Shown in pieces: positions 28,003-39,556 of a stretch of 64,000 nucleotides of DNA. The stretch is from assembly GCA_034766995.1 (NCBI GenBank), contig CM068322.1, positions 8,853,310 to 8,917,309 of the forward strand. The letters are read 5' to 3'. The notes below the pieces were generated by a model. It was not told the DNA's origin and did not search any database. It was given only the letters and a program-made list of their open reading frames with translations. The stretch's first letter is position 1. Every line of letters starts with the position of its first letter. The translations under genes and the position numbers were made by a program. This DNA is from Acanthacorydalis orientalis (Eukaryota; Arthropoda; Insecta; Megaloptera; Corydalidae).

Positions 28003-30365
28003 GATTAGTAATATTTAAATAACTAAATAATTAATGAATTTATTTAATTATGTTTATAATGTTTGGTTTCTATTATATTATTGCTATTAATAATAGATTA
28101 AATTCATTAAATTTTATATTATTTCTCATTAGCTCTCTATTCAGTAATATTTAATTCTATTTCAATTACACATTTAATAAGTATTTTTATTAAAACATGC
28201 TTTATTCTTTATTAATTTTTATTTTGATATTGAATCAATTTTCAATTTTTATTTTGTGTTCTTTTCAATATTACTATTTTGTATGTACATATTTTTATAA
28301 TACGATTCGTATAATCGATTTTATTAAATATTCATATTAAATTGTTTATTTCTAAACTTAAACTAGGTTTTCATAAAATAATGTTTCCTTTTTTGTACTA
28401 ATATAATAGAAATTGTATTAAAAAATATGAAATAGTGAAAATTAAAATCTTGAATTCTTGTCACTTCTCATTGTTAATATTTCCTGAATGTTAATTTAAT
28501 TTCTGTTGTTCATATGATCTTTTTAGTTTCTGATTTCTGTTTCAACATTTTAACATTTTTTTTAATATACATAATATTTTTGTACCATGATGTATATTTG
28601 ATTTCTATTTATCTCATATCTTAAATTGTGATTTTTTAATTGCATTCCCTGTTTTGTTAATTAAATTAATTTTTGAAAATTAAATTGAAAATACGAAATT
28701 GATATTAGTCTGATTATTTTGCCTGTTTTTATTTTGTTTGCACTTAAATTAATATTCGTTGAATTTTATTTTGAAATACATTTTCTTGATATTCTGAAAT
28801 TAATTTACTAATTAGATATTTAACTTGTAACTTTTTATTGTATTCTTTCTTTTTCAATATCTACCATATATATATATATATATATATATATTTTGTTAAA
28901 AGTCATATATAATTAGATTTTATATATTATTACATTTTTGTTTATTTTAAAATTTAAACTGTGATTCCTGAATTATTTTCTTTATTATTTAAAAATATTA
29001 AAATTTCTTCTTTTATTTAAATTCTCTTTTTATAATCAGTTTTTCTTTCTCATATGCGTTTGCAATTACATTTAATAAGAGTATGTAAATGATCGAAATC
29101 AGTTTTATACACAAATTCTGTCAATTTTTTAAGTTGGAATTATCTTCTCTTAATAAACATGTTCATTTGTTCGATTGAAAATAGTTTTTAAAATGTTTCA
29201 TTTATATCCATTATTGATTTAATATGAATATATCAGTATTTTGATGTTTATTTGTTTTTGTAACATATTGTTTTTAAACAAAAGTTTTCAAATTACAAAA
29301 GTTGACCAGATATTATGTTTTTACTGTAAAAACGTATCTCATTCATATTTCCGTTTTATTTACTTTTGTAAATTTTTAATAGTTTGAAGTGAATGACCAA
29401 AATAGATTGTATGTATAAAATATTGTAAATTGTGTTTATATATCTTGTGTTCAACCATTAATGAATGTGTTATATAAAGAATATAAAAATGTTTTCAGAT
29501 GTTATTCGAAGAAGATAAAGAATATCTAGAATTGAAATACGACTATCAAGATTTTCCAATATGAGAGATATCTATTCAGTTTGTTTCCATTACGGATGAC
29601 AGCATTGCAGAATCGAGGAACTTATAGTTATTAATTATAATAATTTATTATTGTTAACCCAAATATTTCTATATATTTGTGTAAAAAATTGCGATATTCG
29701 AATAATAGGGTATTGATTGCAACATCACTTTTTCTATAAGAGCAAAATTTTAGTAGCATTGACAATGGAATCATCTATTTGATTCATAAAAACGAAAAAT
29801 AAATTTCAAATTTTTAGATTCTCTTTTAAAGTTCATAAGTAAAAGAAAACTGCGTATTATTTAAAAAAGTAAATTAATCGAAATGATAATTTTATTATAA
29901 CGTACATGAAAAAAAGTGCATTCATAAATAAAAGAAAATTGTAAATTAAAGATAAATTAATTAGTTCTTCTAGATTGAAGAAAAAATAAGTTCATATGAA
30001 ATAAAAAAAGCAATCGGTTTTGTTATGCATTAATGAATTTTAAATACTTAAAATTTTTTTTTTTATAAATGAAGAGTAAAAACAAATTGATGTTCATAAA
30101 TAATTGAAAAATTGTAATGATTCCTTGAGATTAATTAATATGATTGGTAAAATTTAAAATATTTGTTTATTTAATAGTATTTAATATTTTTGTATTAGTT
30201 TGTAGTTACTTTATTTTCATAAACAGATTATAATGTGAAAGTAATTGTTTTATACTTTCTTGAAATGGAATTTAAATTTTAAATTATTTTTTTCTAAAAT
30301 CTAAAAGTAGAAAAATGGATTTTTTAAAATAATGAAATGAATCAATAATATTTATATATTTTTTT

Positions 30366-32090
30366 ATTAAATATGAACTCAGTTTCGTACTTTTGGACTG
30401 ATTGAATGTTTTTCATGAATAGTACAAATTTTAATCAAATTTTCATAGTTGAAAATTATTAATTTTTAATTAGTAATATTTAAATATTTTTTCTTTTAAT
30501 TTTACAGCCTTGTTCAATTTCATATTTCTATGCAAAGTTGTTTTAAATGTCTTAAATTGCTGAAAATTAAGAATGTTTTTCATAAAGTGAAGTAATTGGT
30601 AATATTTAAATGCTCTTCTAATTAAATATGAATTAATATTTTTATCACTATATTAATTTTAATATTTTCTAATGATCATAATGGAAAGTAATTTTTATAA
30701 CAAAATTTTGGTTTGATAAAATTGTTAATGGTTTTAAGATTTAGTTTAATTGTGCCATTATTTAATTTCTCGTTTCTATATTAAAAGATCACTGTTGAAA
30801 TTCGAAACAATAGAAATTAGAAATCACTCATTTTAAATATGAAATAATTTAATATTTAGATGCCATTTAATTATTTTAAATATCAACTCGCTTTTCTTAT
30901 ATTACAAATAAATTTTAAACTTTTCGAACGATTAACAAGTAATAACTAATTACCAATTACTATTTTAATAGATAAATTAATATTTTGATAATCTCGAAAT
31001 ACTTTTTAATTTTCAATAATTGGACTTTGAATGAAATTAGTTTTATTAAAACTGGTAAATGATTGAAAATTACAAATTAGTAATTTGTTTCACAAGGCTA
31101 AAATAATGATTGATTATAATTGTTCTTTTTTTTATTGAATATGAACTATTTTTTTTATCATTTATGCATTAATTGTTTAAAAAGTTTTCAAATGATAATA
31201 AAAAAAAATATCATTTTATAAGTAAATTGATGACTAACACATTTATAATATCATTTCTTTTGATTTATGTACTTTTTAAATTTCTTATTTCTATGTAGTG
31301 TTTTCGGTGCTCGTTAACTGATAGAAAATTATAAATTAATTACTTTTTAAAAACCATATAATAGTAAATAATATTTAAATGCTGTTTTCTATTAAACATG
31401 AATTAAATTTCATATGAATATATTAATTAGGAATCATTTCTAATGATCATTAGAAATTTAAACGTAATTTTTGTGGTTTAATTAATGATTTTTATATATT
31501 GTTTAAATAGTTTTTCTTTTAACTATGAACTTTTAATACTTAGTTTTGTCAATGCTCGTAACTAATAGAAGATTTCAAATGAATTATTTTTTAAAGATTA
31601 AGTACATGCTCTTTTTCTATTAAACATGAATAAAATTTAAGTTGTGAACTTTTTCAATTTCTTATTTCGATAAAAACATAAATTATTACAAATGATTTAT
31701 TTATTAGTTGATAATATGAATATTTTTTATTCAATATGAATTAAATTTCATATCTGTACAATAATTACAATGCTTTTTAGTAATACTTAGTTACAAATAA
31801 TTTTTACATTAAGTAATTGTGATAATAATTCAGTACTCTTAATATTTTATATTTAATAATGCAATTGTTCAATTTTCTTATTTGTATATGAAATTAAGTA
31901 TTGGTAAAGTTCATGAATATTAGAAATTATTTTTTTAGAATGTGAAATAATCATTATCGAAATGTATATGCTCTTTAGTTATTAAATAAGAAGTAGGCTT
32001 CTTATCAGTACACGTTAAGTACAAATTTTTTCTAAAGATCATTAATAATAGATCATTAAAAGTTATTTTAAATGACATTAACAATTCTGT

Positions 32091-32141
<51 letters not shown>

Positions 32142-32200
32142 TTTAAATGCTATTTTTCATTAAATATGAACTGAATTTCAATCGGTATATATTAAATTTT
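30366..32200. repeat. Diverged tandem repeat, period about 255 bp
   Basis: A motif of the form TTAAATATGAAnT followed by ATTTCATA recurs at about 30,366, 30,621, 30,874, 31,132 and 31,391, then at irregular spacing (about 31,619, 31,730, 31,981 and 32,159). Between the motifs, words such as TCATTAGAA or AATTTCTTATTTCTAT also recur. Identity is low, so boundaries are approximate. Confidence 0.5.
32096..32136. repeat. (TA)n microsatellite
   Basis: A TA run of about 41 bp inside the diverged tandem repeat. Confidence 0.9.
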
Positions 32201-33185
32201 AAACTATCGTGACTAACAGAGTTAAAAATTTACATTTCATTTAACTAAATCAATGAGTAAGAGTAATAAAAATGTTCGAATGAATCATAATGCAAATGAA
32301 TTAATTTTTTCCTTTAATTATGAAATCATATTCTTATTCAAATATTAAATTTTTTCAAACAAAATTAAGAAAATATCTTAACGATAATGAAATTGATGTT
32401 ATTTAAATAGTTTTTGAAAAAAATGAATTTATTTTAATATCTTAGTTAATTATGAATTTTTAATTTACTAATTTTTCAATTTAATTTCTTTATACATAAT
32501 GTAACCGTTCTTATTTACTGTAATGTTTTTTAAGTGCTAAGTCAATTTATTATTTCAATATGAAATATTTGTTTTTAAGTAAATCGGTAATATCAGATAA
32601 TTATTAGCTAATAATGTTTAGCTATTATTTTTTACTTTAAATAATAATTCTTAAATGAAAACATTTCATAAATAACAGATGGATTTTTTTTATAAGTAAA
32701 TTAATATTATTTTAAATATAATCAATTTCATTTTATAATATCAAATACTTTCTATTTGAAGTCAATTTATACAATCTATATTAATCTGATGCCTTTTTCG
32801 TTTAAATATCAAATCGTATTTTTATTTTGTTAAATCGATGTTCATATTTAGTAGAAAAATTCATATTGCAATTGTTTTGTTATTATTTTATATTAATTCC
32901 GTTAAATATATATATATATATATCTAAAGTTAACGTACCTGTAAAAGTATTTATAATGTAAATGATTATTTCACACTTTCATTAATTTATATATCTATTG
33001 AAAATAGAAAAGTGATGTCGTTTATAATATCAGTAACTTTCAATGTGCGATATACAATACATATAATTGAAAAATAATTTGTCTTTAAGTATTTGAATCG
33101 CTAAAAGCGATCTTTCATCAGATGAATATTTAATGATATTTCCTTTTCTTGTTTTGTAATATTACTGCAAAAGTTTTCAGAAAGT

Positions 33186-34680
33186 CAACATATTTAAACA
33201 CTCTGTGAGATACGGGTGTTTTGAACAAGTGTCTGTGTGTCATTAGCTCGCTTAGCTCGAATCCGACATTTTCGTCTCGTTTAATTATATCTGTTCAGGC
33301 CGTTTAGATTCGAATCATCTCGGGTAGGAGTAGATAGTTTAGCTCTAACGTGATGTCAGGCAGGTTTTAAATAGATCGTTTAGATACAGAGATTCGCGTA
33401 GGCTTATATCGTTAGCTACGTGTCTGGTAGGATAGGGCGGCAGTCGGAACGCCAGTATGTCGTATGAATGTCGTGTTTGTACGAATGTTACGTATGCTCG
33501 ATTAACATCCGAGAAGTGGTAGTGTGAAGTTTCGAGATGTCATCTCATCGGTGTTTAATAGATTTTCTGGAAACTTTAATTTATAGTTTTTTATCATTAC
33601 GGTAATATTAAAATAATCAATTTAAACCGCATATTTGTTTGAAATAAACATTAATCATTATAAATATGTATTTTTTTTGCACATTGTTACGTTACTTTTT
33701 TAGCTATGTACTACTGTTATTTTTGTATCTGATTATGGTAAGCGTTTAAAACAATGAGTAAGTTAATATAAGTTTTAATGAGTAATAAATATCGTACATC
33801 GTAATATATCTTTTGCACCGTACATCCTTTGTCATCGATATGTGTTATGCACCGAAAGTGTGTATCGTAAATAACCGAAACGGAGCATACGTTGTAATTT
33901 AAACGGACGGTGTGGTTATCATAAGTAAACGAAACCGTGTAAGTAATATCCTAAGTAACGAAAACGGACTGTGCGGTGCCTTAAGTAACAAACTGTGTAG
34001 ATATTTTTGTACGATAAACGATTACCTGTGACCGATAAACGAAGTAACGATAGTACATCAAACCTTTCCGATTTATATATGTAAAATAAAGAATAAAATC
34101 GATATCGCAATGTTTTCACTTATAATTTATGCTGTATCGTTAGGCTTTTTACGTTCGTAATCGCAATAAGATGCGAGAGCGTTTCTTAAATAAAATATAC
34201 CCTTTTCGATTTCAAAACACATGCGTTTTACTCAAATATAAATATGTACGTGCGTAATGTGGTCTACGATTTATTTTCCGATAACGTATTGCTTATATTT
34301 TCCGATACTCTGTCCAATAACCGATCGTAATAAGCTCGATAAGTGCGATACACGAGTATATATAAATCATATCCGATTACGCATGCATATATATCGTAGT
34401 CGAGACGGACTCTGTCCGACATGTACGCTCTCTCATCCACAACCCTTATCCGATTTATAAGAAAATTTTCAGGGTGGTGGGGGCGAAGTTCTGGCCAAAT
34501 TTCCAGGTTACGTGACCGGCGCACTGCGCATGCGCGTGGTCTTTTTGGGAGATTTTTCCAAAAATACCTCTGACGTCACGGCAGAACGTCACGCGCTGAC
34601 GTCATCGGTCGCCATCTTGAAACGTCATCAAAAAACCATGAACTAACCTCTTTGATCCTCGAGGAGCAAAACGCGCCCGC
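33186..34680. other. CpG-rich, higher-complexity non-coding block
   Basis: Composition changes sharply from the AT desert to sequence rich in CG dinucleotides (CGTA, CGAT, CGAA, ACGG). No frame exceeds about 90 codons and none resembles a known protein. Around 33,870-34,000 a loose repeat of TAAGTAACGAAA and CGGACTGTGCGG can be seen. The block ends in the motif cluster at 34.5-34.63 kb. It may be an unannotated first exon or promoter, or an old transposon. Confidence 0.45.
34498..34630. promoter_or_regulatory. Clustered NRF1-like, CRE/ATF-like and YY1-like motifs
   Basis: A GC-rich segment contains TGCGCATGCGC (34525-34535, palindromic, NRF1-like), two full TGACGTCA sites (34571-34578 and 34597-34604), two more ACGTCA half-sites (34586-34591 and 34622-34627) and GCCATCTTG (34611-34619, YY1-like). 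Such combinations are typical of broad housekeeping promoters in animals. No coding exon follows on either side within several kb, so the target transcript is unknown; a non-coding RNA or a transposon promoter is possible. Confidence 0.4.
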
Positions 34681-34731
34681 CTACAAATGTTTCGAAGCTA
34701 ATTTTATTACTTTATATTTTTTATCATTTAA

Positions 34732-34743
<12 letters not shown>

Positions 34744-34785
<42 letters not shown>
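34744..34785. repeat. (TA)n tail next to the SINE-like repeat
   Basis: A TA run directly abutting the 3' end (minus strand) of SINE-like copy 1. Confidence 0.9.
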
Positions 34786-34787
<2 letters not shown>

Positions 34788-35135
34788 TTATACGATAACT
34801 TATATATAATTTTAAATTGACTACAGCTACGGTCCAACGCAGCAAACTCGAAAATATTACAGCGAGCAAATCCAGTTAAGCACGAAGAGTGGCGTACCAC
34901 GAAAGGAGTGGTGATCACGACAACGTACTGCGTAAGTTCAATGAATGTTAGATTAAAAAAAAATCCGACAATAAGAATTAAACCAGAGACCTCCAGCATC
35001 ACGGCCGCCTCGCGTAGCTAACTACGCTGCGCGATCGTTTGATTCACGTCGTGTGAGGATCAATATTCAAGCGTCAGTGAAACTTTGTGTCATGTGTTAC
35101 CCGAACAATCCAGAAGCGCATCAAAGTATTAATGG
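34786..35135 (-). mobile_element. SINE-like dispersed repeat, copy 1, possible tRNA-derived head
   Basis: Shares a body with three copies at 35.8-36.7 kb (CAGCTACGGTCCAAC, AAAGGAGTGGTGATC, ACTGCGTA). Read on the minus strand, the segment 35035-34955 holds GCGTAGTTAGCTACGCG, which resembles a tRNA D-arm/A-box, and GGTCTCTGGTTTAATTC, which resembles a B-box. The body follows and ends in a TA-rich tail. That layout suits a tRNA-derived SINE, but the boundary, duplication and tRNA parent are unproven. The sequence to about 35,130 (AGAAGCGCATCAAAGT) is also shared with copy 4. Confidence 0.55.
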
Positions 35136-35745
35136 AGCATAACAAGGAGGCAACATTTACCAGACCACGGGCCCTCGAACTATTCGAATTCCCTATATTG
35201 GCGCGACCTGCTTGAAGACAGATATATATATAGAGAGAGAGAGAACCATCGCCTGGTTATAACGAAATAAAAAATAATAATATCTCTCAAAAGCTTTATG
35301 AAATTATATAGCTACGCATTCACACACAGGCAGAGACAAACACAGAATTTCGACCTGGTACAAAAATTGTCTAACATCGTCGTCGTGTGTCTGTCAGTCT
35401 ATATGTGTATGTTGTCTATGCGAGTCTGTGCAATATCCGCCATATCCACATACCCACACCCTCTCTAACAACTCTACACAACACACACACTCAACAACCA
35501 CACTCTCACCTACATTCAAGCTGTCTGTGTGTATATGCAATATCCGTCATAGCCAGAGCCACCATACCCGCAATAAACGCCATGTCTGCAGTATCCGCAA
35601 TATCCAAAATATCGGCAATAAACACCTCATCAACAATATCCTCTATGTCAGCAATATCCATCATATTCGCCATATCCAGAATATCTGTCAAACCCGCAAT
35701 ATCCACACGCCCACATCCATATTCATACCTACAGACTCACATACA
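35136..35745. other. Non-coding stretch with short ATATCC-type repeats
   Basis: Contains repeated phrases such as GCAATATCC and CCATATCCA at 35,430-35,710 in loose 9-15 bp units, with low-complexity CA-rich sequence. The open frames across it (for example repeated Ile-Ser-Ala) are repeat translations. Confidence 0.55.

Positions 35746-35749
<4 letters not shown>

Positions 35750-35818
<69 letters not shown>
35750..35818. repeat. (CA)n(TA)n microsatellite
   Basis: About 44 bp of CA then about 26 bp of TA, next to the second SINE-like copy, as at copy 1. Confidence 0.93.
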
Positions 35819-35826
35819 GTGTATAT

Positions 35827-36760
35827 TCGTATATTTATACGATAACTGAAATAAATTGATTACAGCTACGGTGCAACATAGCAAACTCCAAAATACCACA
35901 CAAGCAACCAAGTTAAGCAAGAAGGGTAACGGACCACAAAAGGAGTGGTGATCTCAACCTCGAACTGCGTAGGGTCAAGGAAAGTAACTATAACACACAC
36001 AACACCCACACCTACCAACTAACACTCACACAGCCAAACAGACATGCACACACCAACCCACACTCATCTCCCAACATCCACACTCGGGCTTAACAACGAT
36101 TATCGGACATTTTCTAAAAATTACTAGGGCTTATTCGTATATTTATACGATAACTTTGAAATAAATTGATTACAGCTATGGAGCAACATAGCAAACTCCA
36201 AAATATCACAACAAGCAATCAAGTTAAGCAAGAAGGGTAACGGACCACAAAAGGAGTGGTGATCTCAACCTCGTACTGCGTAGGGTCAAGGAAATATATA
36301 ACACAACACACACATCCACACCCACCAACTAACACTCACACAGCCAAACAGACATGCACACACCGACCCACACTCTTCTCCCAAACATCCACACTCGGGC
36401 TTAACAACGATTATCGGACATTTTCTAAAAAATTACTCGGGCTTATTCGTATATGTATACAATAAATTTGAAATAAACTGACTACTGCTACGGTGCAAAA
36501 TAGCAAACTCCAAAATATCACAACAAGCAATCAAGTTAAGCAAGAAGGGTAACGGAACACAAAAGGAGTGGTGATCTCAACCTCGAACTGCGTAGGGTCA
36601 AAGAAAGTTAGATAAAAAAAATTTAAGAAAATCGACCCAGTGACATTCAGCGTTCTGGGAACATTACTTATTCAAGTTGTACGGAGATTGGTATTCATAC
36701 GTCATTGAAACTTTAAGTGGTGATTTCTCCGGAACGACCCAGAAGCGCATCAAAGTGTTG
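35827..36760. repeat. Tandem array of a 311-bp unit (three SINE-like copies with spacers)
   Basis: The landmark TAC(A)GCTA(C/T)GG occurs at about 35,861, 36,171 and 36,483, spacings of 310 and 312 bp. Each full unit contains the SINE-like body (AAAGGAGTGGTGATC, CTGCGTAGGGTCAAG), a CA-rich stretch (CAAACAGACATGCACACACC) and a segment resembling one monomer of the 41-bp satellite (ATTATCGGACATTTTCTAAA, ACTCGGGCTTA). The third copy continues to about 36,757 with the AGAAGCGCATCAAAGTG end seen at copy 1. Confidence 0.85.
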
Positions 36761-36848
36761 TGTGAACGTATGTGTCCGTCACGTGGATGTGTCTGTGTGT
36801 GTATCCGTGTGTGCACCATATTTGTCATATCCACCATATCCGTTACAA

Positions 36849-37419
36849 CCACACATCCACACACACAGACCCATACAGACACAGACCCACACAGACACAG
36901 ACCCACACAGACACAGACCCACACAGACACAGACCCACACAGACACAGACCCACACAGACACAGACCCACACAGACACAGACCCACACAGACACAGACCC
37001 ACACAGACACAGACCCACACAGACACAGATTCACACAGACACAGACACAGACCCACAGACACAGACCCACACAGATACAGATCCACACAGACACAGACCC
37101 ACACAGACACAGACCCACACATACAGACCCACACAGTCCCACAGACACAGACCCACACAGACCCACACAGACACAGACCCACAAAGACACAGACCCACAC
37201 AGACACAAACCCACACACACAGACCCACACAGGCCCACAGAGACACAGACCCACACAGACACAGACCCACACAGTCACAGACCCACACACACACAGACCC
37301 ACACCCACCCAGACCCACACCCACACATATCCACACCCACACAGACCCACACTCACACAGACCCACACCCACACAGACCCACATCCACACCCACACAGAC
37401 CCACACACACACAGACACT
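36849..37419. repeat. 16-bp CA-rich minisatellite, tract CA1
   Basis: Units of ACCCACACAGACACAG, almost exact in the middle and degenerating into ACCCACACCCACACAG near the right end. It is stop-free in several frames on both strands only because of its composition. The tract ends in CACTAAGACAATGTCC, the junction into the 41-bp array. Confidence 0.97.
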
Positions 37420-38136
37420 AAGACAATGTCCAAAAATCGTTGGATAACCAAAGTGATTTTTGTCGATGTCCAAAAATCGTCCGTTATTCCAAGTGATTTT
37501 TAGACATTGTCCAAAAATCGTCGTCAAACTCGAGTGATTTTTAGACATTGTACAAAAATCGTCGTCAAACACGAGTGATTTTTAGACATTGTTCAAAATC
37601 GTCGTCAGATCCGAGTGATTTTTAGACATTGTACAAAAATCGTCGTCAAACACGAGTGATTTTTAGACATTGTCCAAAAATCTTCGTCAAATCCGAGTAA
37701 TTTTTAGACATTGTCCAAAAATCGTCGGTTATTCCAAGTGATTTTGAGACATTGTCCAAAAATCTTCGTCAAATCCGAGTAATTTTTAGACATTGTCCAA
37801 AAATCGTCTTTTTTTCCTAGAGATTTTTAGACATTGTCCAAAAATCTTCGTCAAATCCGAGTAATTTTTAGACATTGTCCAAAAATCTTCGGTAATTCCA
37901 AGTGATTTTGAGACAAAGTCCATAAATTGTCTATTAACCCGAGAGATTTTTAGACAATGTCTAAAAATCGACAGTTAGAGTTATTTTTAGAGAATGTCCA
38001 AAAATCGTCGGTTATTCCAAGTGATTTTTAGACAATGTCCAAAAATCGTCGGTATTCCAATTGATTTTTAGACATAGTCCATAAATTGTCTGTTAACCCG
38101 AGTGATTTTTAAACAATGTCAAAAAATCGTCATCAT
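37420..38136. repeat. 41-bp near-palindromic satellite, forward block 1
   Basis: Monomers consist of a 25-bp near-palindrome (GATTTTTAGACA then its approximate reverse complement TTGTCCAAAAATC) and a 16-bp linker. Linker types GTCGTCAAATCCGAGT, GTCGGTTATTCCAAGT and GTCTGTTAACCCGAGT alternate. Confidence 0.96.
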
Positions 38137-38733
38137 ACAGACACAGACCCACACAGACAAAGACCCACACAGACACAGACCCACACAGACCCACACAGAC
38201 ACAGACCCACACAGACACAGACCCACAGACACAGACCCACACAGATACAGATCCACAGACACAGACCCAAAGACACAGATACAGACCCACACAGACACAG
38301 ACCCACACGGACACAGACCCACACAGACACAGACTCAGACAGACGCAGACACACACAGACACAGACCCACACAGACAAAGACCCACACAGCACAGACACA
38401 AACCCACACAGACACAGACACAGACCCACACAGACCCACACAGACACAGACCCACACAGACACAGACCCAAAGACACAGACACAGACCCACACAGACACA
38501 GACAGACTCACAGACACAGACCCACACAGACACAGACCCACACAGACCCACACAGACACAGACCCACACAGACACAGACCCAAACAGACACAGACCCACA
38601 CAGACACAGAACCACACACACACACAGACCCGCACCCACCCAGACCCACACCCACCCAGACCCACACCCACACAGATCCACACCCACACAGACCCACACC
38701 CATACCCACACAGACCCACACACACACAGACAC
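38137..38733. repeat. 16-bp CA-rich minisatellite, tract CA2
   Basis: Same unit as CA1 with more irregular copies. It starts after TCGTCATCATACAGACAC and ends in the same CACTAAGACAA junction. Confidence 0.96.
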
Positions 38734-39170
38734 TAAGACAAAGTCCAAAAATCGTTGGACCCCCAAGGTGATTTTTGTCGATGTCCAAAAATCGTCGGTT
38801 ATTCCAAGTGATTTTTAGACATTGTCCAAAAATCGTCGTCAAACTCGAGTGATTTTTAGACATTGTACAAAAATCGTCGTCAAATCCGAGTAATTTTTAG
38901 ACATTGTCCAAAAATCGTCGGTTATTCCAAGTGATTTTTAGACATTGTCCAAAAATCGTCGGTAATTCCAAGTGATTTTGAGACAAAGTCCATAAATTGT
39001 CTATTAACCCGAGAGATTTTTAGACAATGTCTAAAAATCGACAGTTAACCAGAGTGATTTTTAGAGAATGTCCAAAAATCGTCGGTTATTCCAAGTGATT
39101 TTTAGACAAAGTCCATAAATTGTCTGTTAACCCGAGTGATTTTTAGACAATGTCAAAAAATCGTCATCAT
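38734..39170. repeat. 41-bp satellite, forward block 2
   Basis: About ten monomers, opening with the same TCGTTGG...AAGGTGATTTTTGTCG variant that opens block 3 and, in a slightly different form, block 1. Confidence 0.95.
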
Positions 39171-39556
39171 ACAGACACAGACCCACTCAGACACAGACCC
39201 ACACAGACACAGACCCACACAGACACAGACCCACACAGACACAGACCCACACAGACACAGACCCACACAGACACAGACCCACACAGACACAGACCCACAC
39301 AGACACAGACCCACACAGACACAGAGCCACACAGACACAGACCCACACAGTCACAGACGCACACAGACACAGACCCACAGACAGTCAGACCCACAGACCC
39401 AGACAGACCCACAGACACAGACCCACACAGACACAGACCCACAGAAACAGCCACAGACCCACACACACCCAGACCCACACCCACACAGATCCACACCCAC
39501 ACAGACCCACAAAGACCCACACCCACACCCACACAGACCCACACACACACAGACAC
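39171..39556. repeat. 16-bp CA-rich minisatellite, tract CA3
   Basis: The left part is very regular. The right part degenerates into ACCCACACCC units before the CACTAAGACAAAGTC junction. Confidence 0.96.

Larger units (their letters stand above)
23881..33185. other. Extremely AT-rich gene desert with decayed tandem repeats
   Basis: About 9 kb of T-rich and A-rich sequence without coding signal. Words recur at regular spacing. The phrase CAATTTATATCAAA followed by TTTCATTCAATAA occurs at about 23,887 and 24,349. Variants of ATTAAATATGAA with a preceding TTTAAATGCT recur at about 255-bp spacing from 30.37 to 31.39 kb and less regularly to 32.2 kb. I read this as very old satellite DNA. TA microsatellites are scattered through it. 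Confidence 0.5.

Noticed and set aside
34955..35035. Functional tRNA gene on the minus strand
   Set aside because: A-box-like and B-box-like words are present, but no complete cloverleaf with paired acceptor stem is seen, and it belongs to a repeat.
36664..37572. Open frames of up to 302 codons on both strands across CA tract 1
   Set aside because: They are translations of a 16-bp repeat (Cys/Val/Gly/Leu-rich on one strand, Thr/His/Asp/Pro-rich on the other). They are open in several frames because of composition, not selection.
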